From the NCBI GenBank assembly GCA_964558465.1, contig CAZLEF010000090.1, positions 1 through 29,300 on the forward strand: a DNA stretch of 29,300 bases, in the 5' to 3' direction. Position 1 is the stretch's first letter. Each line of letters begins with the position of its first letter. Of the stretch, positions 8,268 through 16,212 are shown one piece after another. The DNA is from JACJYC01 sp964558465 (lineage in GTDB: Bacteria; Bacteroidota; Bacteroidia; Chitinophagales; Saprospiraceae). The translations under genes were made by a program, and so were the position numbers. The notes under the pieces were generated by a model. The model was not told the origin of the DNA and made no database searches. It worked only from the letters and a program-made list of their open reading frames with translations.

Positions 8268-11200
8268 TTAATCCTTCAATTGGAAACATTGCGTTTTCCC
8301 GGAGTTATTCGCAACAATCAAAACATTCACTCCGTTCACTTGGACGATCGCCAGATCGCGGACAAAACCCGAAAGGTCCAACCCATATTCGCCGGCATGA
8401 ACAACCCGGAAGCTTCTGTCCGCCTGACCAAAAAGCAGCAAACCTTCAGAAGCATCCATATCGCCGTATTCGTAATGCTGCTGGTTGGAGTTGCCGGCCA
8501 GGAGCAGGTCCATCCGGCCGTCGCCGTTAAAATCATAAGGCTGAACGGCTTCGCAACTGGTGGACTGGACCCAGGCAGGGAGCCGTTTGATGACCAGGTT
8601 GCTATTTTCATTCATCAGGAGACAGGTTTCCAATTCCGTCACGTCATAACTTTTGGCGCCCGTGCGTTCTTCCTCCGTAAATACGGTACTGAAATCAGCC
8701 TTGGCAAAATCGCTGAAATTCCAGTATTTTTTATTCATCACCGGCATTTGGCTGGCAAATAGGTCCCGGTTGGTAAATAATCCCCGCACGTTGTCCTGAT
8801 GGTAAAATACAACAGGGTCAATTTTTTCGTTTTTATCAAAATCCCCGGAAAGCAGGGTCAGCGGCCGGTTTGGAGACGCCCGCCAAAGGTGATTCCTGCC
8901 GAGGTTGCCGGCAATAAAATCGGTATCCCCATCTCCGTCCAGATCGGCCGGTTCTAGGGTGTTCCAAAGACCTTTGCTGCCGGGTACTTCCTGTTTGACA
9001 AAGGCGTTCCCCCGGTTCATAAAAACCTGGATACCCATCCACTCGCCGGCAAGGACCAGATCGGGGCGATTGTCGCCGTCCATGTCAGCAAAAACGGCTT
9101 TGCGCACCATGCCAGGGTAGGCCAGGTCTTTCGACCAGGCTTCACCGGCCTCGGTATAATTGCCCTTTTCGTTGATGAACAGGTAAGACCTGGGAATGAT
9201 GCCGAACTCACCCGGTTTCAGGAGGCCGCCCAGGAAAAGGTCCTGGTCGCCGTCCCCATCGATATCGGCATTTGCTGCTGTGGCAAACACAACAGATGGG
9301 TCTGCGGTTAAACCGGGTAAAGGCAAGGCGGCGGCTTTTCCATCCGTATTCACCTGATAAAACCCTTTGCCGGTCAGAACCCCGGTCTCATTGCTGCCGT
9401 AGGAAAGGAAAAGGTCATTCCTGCCGTCGCCGTTAAAATCAAAGATAGCCGCTGCACATTCTTCGATTCCGGCTCCAGGGCCGCGGGTAACCTGATCCCT
9501 TTTCAGGAACTGACCCGCCTCCGTCTGCAAAAGGAGAGTCCCTGGTACTCCCCCGGCGCCGGTGATGTAAATATCCTGGCGTTGATCGTGGTTGAGGTCG
9601 CCGGCAGCCAGGTAAGGGCCCATTTTGGAATAAGCCCTGGGAATCAGCCGTTCGACTTTGAAATCGTTGTAAGTATTTTCCGGATGGTGGTAATCAATCA
9701 GATCCAAAGCCTGGAATAATGCTGGTTTTGCGGGCGCCGAAGGAAGCCAGGCTGCGGTCTTTTCTTCTTCCAGGATATGGGTTTTATTGCCCGGCAAACC
9801 GAGGTGGAGGCTTTTTTTACCGGAAGGCCAATGCACGATCAGGGTGTCCACCGCAGGGTTTTCCCCCAATCCGAACAGGATGACGGGTTCGGGTGTGGAT
9901 TGGAATCCCTGTTGGTTTTTCAGGGAATAAAAATGCCGGCCTCCCTGGCTATTTCTGGCTTCAACCCTTGCGCCGATCCCGAAAGGGTTCAGGCCGCCGG
10001 CTTTTAACCGGATTTTAAAATAATTCCGGCCTGTATTTTCGCGCGCCTGATTTTTAAAAATGGAGGGCGGCCCGTCGAGGTTGTTCCAGATCAGGTCAGG
10101 GTCGCCGTCGTCGTCCAGATCAGCCCAAGTGGCGCCGCGGGTATGCATCGGTTCGGATATTCCCCACGCCTGGTTTTCCTGTGCGAACCGGAAGTCGCCG
10201 GTATTCCGGAAAATAAAATTGGACGTCGCAACCGAGGGGATGTTCAGAAGATTTGCCTCTTTTTGTTTCACGGGGTTGGCCATTTCCGTATAGGCTTCTC
10301 CAAAATTACTTTTCACAAAATCCATATTGGTCATATCCCGGCGGATGCCGTTGGCGACAAAAAGATCCTTCCGGCCATCCAGATCGGCATCAAAAAAGAA
10401 AGAGGACCAACTCCACTCCGTGGCGTAAACCCCGGCATAAAACCCGAGATCCCGCATTTTTTTTCCGCCGAAATTCCGCGACAACATGTTCCGGGTGTAC
10501 TGGGGCGCTTGTTCCCTGGCGCATCTTTCGTACACTTCATTGGTGAACGGAACCATGTTGGTCTTTTGCCGAACGTATGTGGCCGGCATCATTTCCCCTA
10601 CGAAGAGGTCTTCAAAACCGTCGTCGTCCACATCCCCGAAATCCGACCCCATGGAAGACATCGGGCTTTTGGTGAAAAAAGAATGGAAAGTTTCCCGAAA
10701 GGTCTTGTCGCCGTTGTTGAGGTAAAAAAAATCCCGGCCGAAAAAATCATTGGCGACATAAATATCCTGGAAACCGTCGTTGTTCACATCCGCAACGGAA
10801 ACGCTCAGGCCGATATTCCGTTTATCCAGAATACCGGCCTGGTCCGTGACATCCACAAATCGCCCATCCTGATTTTCGAGCAACATATCCCTGAACCATT
10901 TGAAGGCCGGTTTTTTTTCATAATAGGCGAAGTTGAACGTCGAACCCGGTTCAGGGCCTTGGATCACATATACGTCCAGGTCGCCGTCGTTGTCATAATC
11001 AAAAAAATGCGCGGCGATGGATTGTCCGATGAGATCAAGACCGTATGCCTTGCCGGCTTCCGTGAAGGTCACCCCCCTTTGTCCCCCCTCAAGGGTGGAA
11101 ATTCCATTGTTGATAAAAAGCAGGTTGGCGCCGAAGTCGCTGAATTTGCCGGTCTTGAAATCCCCGGCGATTCCCAGTTTGGTGATGTAGATATCCAGCC

Positions 11201-11588
11201 AGCCGTCGCCGTTGATATCCGCCAGGTTGACACATTCGGTGTAGGCGGCGCCCTCCCAATGGTCTTTGATCCCTGCGCTTTGGGTGATGTCTTTAAAACG
11301 AAAGTCTCCTTCGTTCAGGAAAAGTCCGCTGTTTTGAATACCGCCTGAGAACAACAGGTCGGGCAGGCCGTCGTTGTTGATGTCGCCGGCAGCTACACCG
11401 CCGCCGCCCGAAGAAATGCCGGCAACGTCATTGGGATGAAGGGATTGGGAAAATTTGAAATAGATCCCGGTATCTTCCTGTCGCAACTGTTGGAATAAGG
11501 GCGAGGAATGGTCCGTCTCCGGGCGTTCCTGGTCGCATGACCAATTGAAGATGACTATAGTTGTATAAAGTATCCGGCGAAACATCAT
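8268..11588 (-). CDS. FG-GAP/VCBS repeat lipoprotein with ASPIC/UnbV domain (CRTAC1-like)
   Basis: A 1106-residue exported lipoprotein; the lipobox NWSC puts the lipid Cys at residue 18. It carries about a dozen calcium-loop repeats of the form D-x-N/D-x-D-G (for example GDINNDGLPDLL, DYDNDGDLDVYV, DFNGDGRMDLLL), as in integrin-like beta-propellers. A central ASPIC/UnbV domain has the typical NYFKIRLKAGG, GIGARVEA and LIVHWPSGKK segments. Repeats occur on both sides of that domain, consistent with two propellers. Such proteins often accompany SusCD pairs in Bacteroidota and may bind or process surface ligands; their biochemical role is not established. Transcription converges on susCD at a shared terminator. 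ATG codons at 11588 and 11585 are both possible. Confidence 0.9.
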   Translation of the reverse strand: MMFRRILYTTIVIFNWSCDQERPETDHSSPLFQQLRQEDTGIYFKFSQSLHPNDVAGISSGGGGVAAGDINNDGLPDLLFSGGIQNSGLFLNEGDFRFKDITQSAGIKDHWEGAAYTECVNLADINGDGWLDIYITKLGIAGDFKTGKFSDFGANLLFINNGISTLEGGQRGVTFTEAGKAYGLDLIGQSIAAHFFDYDNDGDLDVYVIQGPEPGSTFNFAYYEKKPAFKWFRDMLLENQDGRFVDVTDQAGILDKRNIGLSVSVADVNNDGFQDIYVANDFFGRDFFYLNNGDKTFRETFHSFFTKSPMSSMGSDFGDVDDDGFEDLFVGEMMPATYVRQKTNMVPFTNEVYERCAREQAPQYTRNMLSRNFGGKKMRDLGFYAGVYATEWSWSSFFFDADLDGRKDLFVANGIRRDMTNMDFVKSNFGEAYTEMANPVKQKEANLLNIPSVATSNFIFRNTGDFRFAQENQAWGISEPMHTRGATWADLDDDGDPDLIWNNLDGPPSIFKNQARENTGRNYFKIRLKAGGLNPFGIGARVEARNSQGGRHFYSLKNQQGFQSTPEPVILFGLGENPAVDTLIVHWPSGKKSLHLGLPGNKTHILEEEKTAAWLPSAPAKPALFQALDLIDYHHPENTYNDFKVERLIPRAYSKMGPYLAAGDLNHDQRQDIYITGAGGVPGTLLLQTEAGQFLKRDQVTRGPGAGIEECAAAIFDFNGDGRNDLFLSYGSNETGVLTGKGFYQVNTDGKAAALPLPGLTADPSVVFATAANADIDGDGDQDLFLGGLLKPGEFGIIPRSYLFINEKGNYTEAGEAWSKDLAYPGMVRKAVFADMDGDNRPDLVLAGEWMGIQVFMNRGNAFVKQEVPGSKGLWNTLEPADLDGDGDTDFIAGNLGRNHLWRASPNRPLTLLSGDFDKNEKIDPVVFYHQDNVRGLFTNRDLFASQMPVMNKKYWNFSDFAKADFSTVFTEEERTGAKSYDVTELETCLLMNENSNLVIKRLPAWVQSTSCEAVQPYDFNGDGRMDLLLAGNSNQQHYEYGDMDASEGLLLFGQADRSFRVVHAGEYGLDLSGFVRDLAIVQVNGVNVLIVANNSGKTQCFQLKD

Positions 11589-11620
11589 GACCTGTATTAT
11601 TTATAATAGGTGGTAAGATA

Positions 11621-11628
11621 CAAATATA
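11621..11628 (-). promoter_or_regulatory. Putative -7 element for the FG-GAP lipoprotein gene
   Basis: The minus strand reads TATATTTG, an exact TAnnTTTG match, 32 bp upstream of the ATG at 11588. This gives a leader of about 27 nt. I found no clear -33 TTTG. Confidence 0.5.
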
Positions 11629-11653
11629 GTGAATACGGCAAGCCGGATGTCTC

Positions 11654-11954
11654 CCCGCTATTTGAAGTTTGCAACTGGTGTGTAGTTGTTTTAGCGTTCA
11701 CTTTTCCTTCAAATCCTCCATAGGAGAATGGTTCAATGTTGCTGTGTCCGCGTTTTTTAACACGACCTGTCCCGCTAGCGGGAAAGACACAAGGGGGAAG
11801 CACAAAGGCACAATTTCCTTTGTGTGCTTTGTGAAGCCTTTGTGTCCTTGTGTTGAGTTGCTGCCCCCAAGCTCCCCCGCTGCGAAGTTCATCAAGTTGA
11901 TTGTCAATTTCGGTTATGGATTGGTTGGACATTACCCGCTATTTGAAGTTTGCA
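11654..11954. repeat. Repeat-rich gap bounded by a 20-bp direct repeat
   Basis: A 20-bp sequence beginning CCCGCTATTTGAAG occurs identically at 11654-11673 and 11935-11954. Between the copies are a perfect 14-nt palindrome around CCCGCTAGCGGG (11770-11783) and a set of inverted CACAAAGG/CCTTTGTG blocks (about 11786-11855). Open frames in this stretch are built from those repeats and match no family I recognise. I see no supportable gene in 11589-12049. The arrangement could be a small non-coding insertion or a recombination scar. Confidence 0.6.
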
Positions 11955-12037
11955 GCTTCAAATCCATATAATGCCCGCTCAGGATATTGCCTTGAAAATA
12001 ATGTAAGATTGCCGCACAGAACCTTGCCGGTACTTCC

Positions 12038-12045
12038 TATATTTG
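12038..12045 (+). promoter_or_regulatory. Putative -7 element of guaA, leaderless start
   Basis: TATATTTG is an exact TAnnTTTG match ending only 4 nt before the guaA ATG at 12050. With the usual spacing, transcription would begin at or next to the start codon, giving a leaderless mRNA. No ribosome binding site is visible. Confidence 0.5.
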
Positions 12046-12049
12046 CCCC

Positions 12050-13594
12050 ATGAACGAGCGCATATTGATCCTTGACTTCGGTTCCCAATACACCCAGTTG
12101 ATCGCGCGGCGGGTGCGGGAACTCAACATCTTCTGCGAGATCCTGCCCTACAACCGCTTTCCGGCCGAGCCGGACGACTCCATCAAAGCAGTTATTCTCT
12201 CCGGGAGCCCGTTTTCGGTCAAAGAACCCGACGCCTTGCGCATCGATCTGACATCGATTATTGGCCGGTTTCCGGTTCTTGGGGTGTGTTACGGGGCGCA
12301 ATTGATCGCAGATGTTTACGGCGGCCAGGTGGAACGGTCCCAAAAACGGGAATACGGCAAAGCCAACCTGACCCGGATCATCCAACCCGACCCCATCCTC
12401 GAAGGCATGGCCAAGGATTCCCAGGTCTGGATGTCGCACGCGGATACGATCACCCGCCTGCCGGACCAGTTCGAGCTGATCGCAGGGACGGACAGCATAG
12501 AGATCGCTGCGTTTAAAGCAGCGGAGGGCGTCTTTTCCAAACCGGTTTATTGTCTGCAGTTCCACCCGGAGGTCACCCACAGTCTCGACGGGTCGGCCCT
12601 TCTGCACAATTTTGCCGTCAATATTGCGGGCTGCAGCCAGGACTGGACGGCTGCCTCTTTTGTGGAGCATACCGTGGCGGAATTAAAGGAAAAGATCGGG
12701 GTTGAACATGTCCTGATGGCGCTTTCCGGCGGTGTGGATTCCACTGTGGCGGCTACCCTGCTGCACCGGGCGATCGGGGCCAACCTGGTTTGTTTTTTTG
12801 TCGACAACGGCCTGCTGCGCAAGAACGAATACGAAGAGGTGCTGAGCGCCTACCGGTCCATCGGCCTCAATGTAGAGGGCATCGACGCGCGTCACCGCTT
12901 CTGGGACGCCCTGGCCGGGGTCCGGGATCCGGAGCAGAAACGCAAGATCATCGGCCGGCTTTTTATCGAGTGTTTTGAAAAAGAATCCGAAGCCCACCCG
13001 GATATATCCTGGCTGGGGCAAGGCACGATATACCCCGACGTCATCGAATCGGTATCCGTGCACGGGCCGTCGGTCACCATCAAATCCCACCACAACGTCG
13101 GTGGTCTGCCCGACCTGCTCAAACTCAAGATCGTCGAACCTCTGCGCATGTTATTCAAGGACGAAGTGCGGCGGGTGGGGGCCGAATTGGGCATCCCTCA
13201 ATCCATCCTTGGCCGGCATCCGTTCCCCGGTCCCGGCCTTGGGATCCGCATCCTGGGGGAAGTCACGCCGGAAAAAGTAGGGATTTTACAAGAAGCGGAC
13301 GCTATATTTTTAAAATATCTGCGTAAATTCGATCTTTACGATCAGGTTTGGCAGGCGGGCGCCGTTTTATTACCGGTTCAGTCCGTCGGTGTGATGGGCG
13401 ATGAGCGGACCTACGAACAGGCCGTCGTCCTTCGGGCCGTCAATTCGGTTGACGGCATGACGGCTGAGTGGAGCCGCCTGCCACACGAATTTTTAGCCGC
13501 TGTTTCCAGCGAAATTATTAACCATGTCAAAGGCATTAATCGGGTCGTATATGATATCAGCACCAAACCACCGGCCACCATTGAATGGGAATAA
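12050..13594 (+). CDS. guaA: GMP synthase (glutamine-hydrolysing)
   Basis: Makes GMP from XMP, ATP and glutamine in the last step of guanine nucleotide synthesis; cytoplasmic dimer. The N-terminal class I glutamine amidotransferase has the nucleophile Cys80 (GVCYGAQL) and the His172/Glu174 pair (FHPEVTHS). The ATP pyrophosphatase domain has the P-loop LSGGVDST at 225-232. The C-terminal XMP-binding/dimerisation part contains IKSHHNVGG (344-352) and RHPFPGPGLGIR (389-400), and the protein ends with the expected TIEWE. Length of 514 is normal. Within its last 14 to 44 bases the next gene begins in another frame, so guaA heads a four-gene + strand operon. Confidence 0.97.
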   Translation: MNERILILDFGSQYTQLIARRVRELNIFCEILPYNRFPAEPDDSIKAVILSGSPFSVKEPDALRIDLTSIIGRFPVLGVCYGAQLIADVYGGQVERSQKREYGKANLTRIIQPDPILEGMAKDSQVWMSHADTITRLPDQFELIAGTDSIEIAAFKAAEGVFSKPVYCLQFHPEVTHSLDGSALLHNFAVNIAGCSQDWTAASFVEHTVAELKEKIGVEHVLMALSGGVDSTVAATLLHRAIGANLVCFFVDNGLLRKNEYEEVLSAYRSIGLNVEGIDARHRFWDALAGVRDPEQKRKIIGRLFIECFEKESEAHPDISWLGQGTIYPDVIESVSVHGPSVTIKSHHNVGGLPDLLKLKIVEPLRMLFKDEVRRVGAELGIPQSILGRHPFPGPGLGIRILGEVTPEKVGILQEADAIFLKYLRKFDLYDQVWQAGAVLLPVQSVGVMGDERTYEQAVVLRAVNSVDGMTAEWSRLPHEFLAAVSSEIINHVKGINRVVYDISTKPPATIEWE

Positions 13595-15035
13595 ACTGCT
13601 GTTGCTCTTTGCGATAGCCTGCCTCCCGTCTTTGCTGGTCTCCTGCGAACTTTTCAAAAAGGCGCAAACAACACCCGGCGCCGACAAAACCAAAGAGGAA
13701 CTGGATCCCATCCAGGGCAAACGGGTTTACGACCCCGTAACCGGTACCTGGGTGACGGTGGAAGAAGTGGTGATGGAGAAAATGGATACGATCCTTTGGA
13801 AAGAGGTGGCCACAACAACCTATCCACCCATCACTTCCGACGAATCAGCAGCCTTGCCGGCCAACCCAAGCCAGTCGCTTGGCAAAAAAGAACACAACTC
13901 GGAATTGCTGTCGGCTTATAACATCGCTTATGTTTTACCGTTTATGACCGACCGGTTCAATGCGGCCGATCCGGCGATTTATGAAAATTCCTACTGGGCG
14001 CTTCACTTTTATGCCGGCGCAAAAATGGCGTTGGACCTGCTTTCCCAGGAAGGCGCCCGCATGAACGTTTCAGCCATCGACAGCCGGGCGGCGGAACAAA
14101 CCGTTACACAATTGACCAAAACGAATAAGGAACTGGCGGCGGCCCACCTCATCATCGGTCCGTACAGAAGGGATAATGTGCCGATCCTGGCCCGTTATGC
14201 CAAGGAAAAGGATATTGTCCTGGTCTCTCCGCAGAGCTCCGCTTCCAATGCGGCCGGCGAGGACAACGAAAACTATGTCCAGGTCAACCCATCCCTGGAA
14301 ACCCATTGCCAGTCGATCATGCGCCATGCCCTGGCACACCACGCGCCCGGGAATATTGTCCTCGTCAGCCGCGATAAAGACAACGAAAGATCCCGGCTTG
14401 ATTATTTTCAGGATGAATACAAACGATGGACAAAAAACGTCAATGTGCCGCCGCTGCAGGAACTGATCATCACCGACCAGTCCGTTTCCCTCGACCGGGT
14501 CGACGTATTGCCGTTTATCAAGATTGCGGATACGACCGTTTTTATACTGCCCAACTGGGAGGAGAACTTTGTTTACAGCATGTTGCGCAAAATTGACCTG
14601 AGCCGGGATCAATTCGACAATATCATCGTCTATGGAATGCCGCAATGGCGGGATTTTGAGAAGATCGACTTTGATTATTACGACAAATTAAACGTACATA
14701 TCAGCGTCAGCAGTTTTGTCGACCCCTTGTCGCCGGAAATCCGCCTGTTCAGGCAGAATTATTATGACCGGTTTGGCGCATTGCCCAGGGAAGAGGCCTT
14801 TTTAGGATACGACCTGACGTTGTACTGCGGCCGCATGCTGAAAAAACACGGCACCAAATTCCAGTATTTCCTCAACGAAGAGGTGCAAAAGGCGATGCAT
14901 ACCCGTTTTCAGTTCGAACCCGTGCTCCGGATAGGCTCCACTTCGGGCGTGGAATTGCCCAGGGTCCTGCAGTTTGAAAACAAGTATGTGAATATTCTGC
15001 GGTTTTATAATTTCCAGTTTCAACCTGTGAACTGA
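13581..15035 (+). CDS. Lipoprotein with periplasmic-binding-protein (type 1) fold
   Basis: From the TTG at 13581 the protein has 484 residues and a good lipoprotein signal (MNGNK, hydrophobic stretch, LVSC with lipid Cys22). The only in-frame ATG start nearby, at 13551, would add a polar ten-residue leader and a longer overlap with guaA, so I prefer the TTG. Residues about 110-480 resemble ABC-type amino-acid/branched-chain ligand-binding receptors: YNIAYVLPFMTDRF opens the first lobe, AHLIIGPYRRDNVP resembles the hinge-loop region, and LVSPQSSASN the ligand-binding loop. No permease or ATPase genes are adjacent, so it may be a sensor or an LpoA-like cell-wall factor and not a transport component. 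The ligand is unknown. It overlaps guaA by 14 nt and is followed after 5 nt by the TrmH gene. Confidence 0.75.
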   Translation: MNGNKLLLLFAIACLPSLLVSCELFKKAQTTPGADKTKEELDPIQGKRVYDPVTGTWVTVEEVVMEKMDTILWKEVATTTYPPITSDESAALPANPSQSLGKKEHNSELLSAYNIAYVLPFMTDRFNAADPAIYENSYWALHFYAGAKMALDLLSQEGARMNVSAIDSRAAEQTVTQLTKTNKELAAAHLIIGPYRRDNVPILARYAKEKDIVLVSPQSSASNAAGEDNENYVQVNPSLETHCQSIMRHALAHHAPGNIVLVSRDKDNERSRLDYFQDEYKRWTKNVNVPPLQELIITDQSVSLDRVDVLPFIKIADTTVFILPNWEENFVYSMLRKIDLSRDQFDNIIVYGMPQWRDFEKIDFDYYDKLNVHISVSSFVDPLSPEIRLFRQNYYDRFGALPREEAFLGYDLTLYCGRMLKKHGTKFQYFLNEEVQKAMHTRFQFEPVLRIGSTSGVELPRVLQFENKYVNILRFYNFQFQPVN

Positions 15036-15040
15036 TCCTA

Positions 15041-15682
15041 TTGAACGAAAGAAGGCTGGAACGATTCCGCGAGGTTGTCCGCAATCGGCAATTCGACCTG
15101 ACCGTTGTCCTTGAAAATGTGCAGGATTCGCACAACATCGGGGCGGTCATGCGCACCTGCGAATCGGTTGGCATTTGCGAAATTTTTGTATTGTACACGG
15201 AGCCGCAATTGACGCAGGACCATATTACCCTGGGTAAACGCACCTCCGCCGGCGCCAGAAGATGGCTGGATGTCCATTTTTACACCGATATCCGGGCTTG
15301 TTTTGAACATGTACGGCGCGACTATAAACAGGTGCTAAGCACCCACCTTGAGAAAAAATCGGTTTCCCTGTACGATCTGGACCTGACCCAGTCCGTCGCC
15401 CTTTTGTTTGGCAACGAGCACGACGGCCTTTCCAAAGCAGTTTTGAAATATTCCGACGGCAATTTTCTTATACCGCAGTTCGGCTTCGTACAAAACCTTA
15501 ATATTTCCGTTGCCTGCGCCGTAACGGTGTACGAAGCCTGTCGCCAGCGCCTCAACGCCGGGTTTTACGGACCTGGAGAAGGTGAAAAAAAAGACCGGCA
15601 ACAAATCTTGCTGGAAGAATATCTTCGACGGCAAGAAACAGGGGAAACCCTTCACAGATCTAAAAAAATCGACCCATCATGA
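15041..15682 (+). CDS. TrmH/SpoU-family RNA 2'-O-methyltransferase
   Basis: Transfers methyl from S-adenosylmethionine to a ribose 2'-OH, probably in tRNA (guanosine-18 in TrmH proper). The three SPOUT motifs are visible: VQDSHNIGAVMRTCESVG (27-44, with the conserved Asn32 and Arg38), LLFGNEHDGLS (121-131), and IPQFGFVQNLNISVACAV (144-161), which forms the knotted cofactor site. Length of 213 residues matches compact TrmH proteins. The start is TTG at 15041, five bases after the preceding stop; no better ATG exists upstream of motif 1. The stop overlaps the cupin ATG by 4 nt. The exact target nucleotide is not provable from sequence. Confidence 0.88.
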   Translation: MNERRLERFREVVRNRQFDLTVVLENVQDSHNIGAVMRTCESVGICEIFVLYTEPQLTQDHITLGKRTSAGARRWLDVHFYTDIRACFEHVRRDYKQVLSTHLEKKSVSLYDLDLTQSVALLFGNEHDGLSKAVLKYSDGNFLIPQFGFVQNLNISVACAVTVYEACRQRLNAGFYGPGEGEKKDRQQILLEEYLRRQETGETLHRSKKIDPS

Positions 15683-16212
15683 CCCACCGGTTCCTTGATT
15701 TCGACCACATTCCGGAAGTGCAGATCATGCCCGGCTTTCACGCCCGGATGATACATGGCGATGCGGTTTCCGTTATCCGTTTCCGCATTGAAGCCGGCAG
15801 TACGCTGAAGGAACATTTTCATGTGCACGAGCAGGTGACGAATGTTCTCGACGGACGCCTGGAGTTGACCGTCAACGGCGAAACGCGGGTTTTGGGCCCG
15901 GGCCAGTCTGTGGTGATCCCTTCCAACGTCCCGCATGGCGGAAGGGCCCTTTCGGATTGCCTCGTATTGGACGTGTTTCAGCCGGTTCGGGAGGATTATG
16001 CCAGCATCCAGCATCCAGCCCGCCCTAAAAGGCGGCCACGCCAGAAGCGTGGATCCAGCATCCAGCATCAAACATCCAGCACCATCAAATTACACCCCCT
16101 CGCTTCACTCGCATCCAGCCGGCCAAGAATTTCAAACGAATCATCGGCGTATACTTTTCCGAGATCGTCGGAAGCGATGAAGCTGACGGTGTCCAGGTTG
16201 GCCAGGTCATAG
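15679..16212 (+). CDS. Cupin-domain protein with repeat-derived C-terminal read-through tail
   Basis: Residues 1-107 form a complete small cupin: EHFHVHEQ (45-52, His46, His48, Glu51) and GPGQSVVIPSNVPHGG (73-88, His86) supply the metal ligands. Function is unknown; such single cupins may be sugar isomerases, dioxygenases or metabolite-binding proteins. After VREDY (103-107) the frame runs without a stop into a CCAGCAT heptamer array and a hairpin. It then continues antisense to the end of the convergent LuxE-like gene, adding about 70 low-complexity residues (ASIQHPARP..., KRRPRQKRG). I infer that the native stop was lost to the repeat. The functional protein may end near 16000 in relatives. 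Start overlaps the TrmH stop by 4 nt. Confidence 0.8.
   Translation: MTHRFLDFDHIPEVQIMPGFHARMIHGDAVSVIRFRIEAGSTLKEHFHVHEQVTNVLDGRLELTVNGETRVLGPGQSVVIPSNVPHGGRALSDCLVLDVFQPVREDYASIQHPARPKRRPRQKRGSSIQHQTSSTIKLHPLASLASSRPRISNESSAYTFPRSSEAMKLTVSRLARS
16001..16080. repeat. Heptamer array interrupted by a CCACGC hairpin
   Basis: Units CCAGCAT, CCAGCAT and CCAGCC (16001-16020) are interrupted by two stems: CCGCC/GGCGG (16020-16024/16031-16035) and CCACGC/GCGTGG (16036-16041/16047-16052). The array then resumes as ATCCAGC (16053-16059, 16060-16066), ATCAAAC and ATCCAGC (16074-16080). The last units also encode the end and stop of the minus-strand LuxE-like gene. Confidence 0.85.

Noticed and set aside
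10143..11348. Long plus-strand frame (401 codons) inside the FG-GAP lipoprotein gene
   Set aside because: It mirrors the Asp-rich calcium loops of the opposite strand as Val/Ile-rich repeats and has no start context or family match.
11597..11932. Minus-strand frame of 111 codons between the FG-GAP gene and guaA
   Set aside because: Its sequence is made of the palindrome and CACAAAGG inverted repeats. I considered a decayed GxxExxY-type gene but could not see that family's motifs.
12050..12094. Riboswitch upstream of guaA
   Set aside because: The promoter element ends 4 nt before the ATG, leaving no room for a leader RNA.
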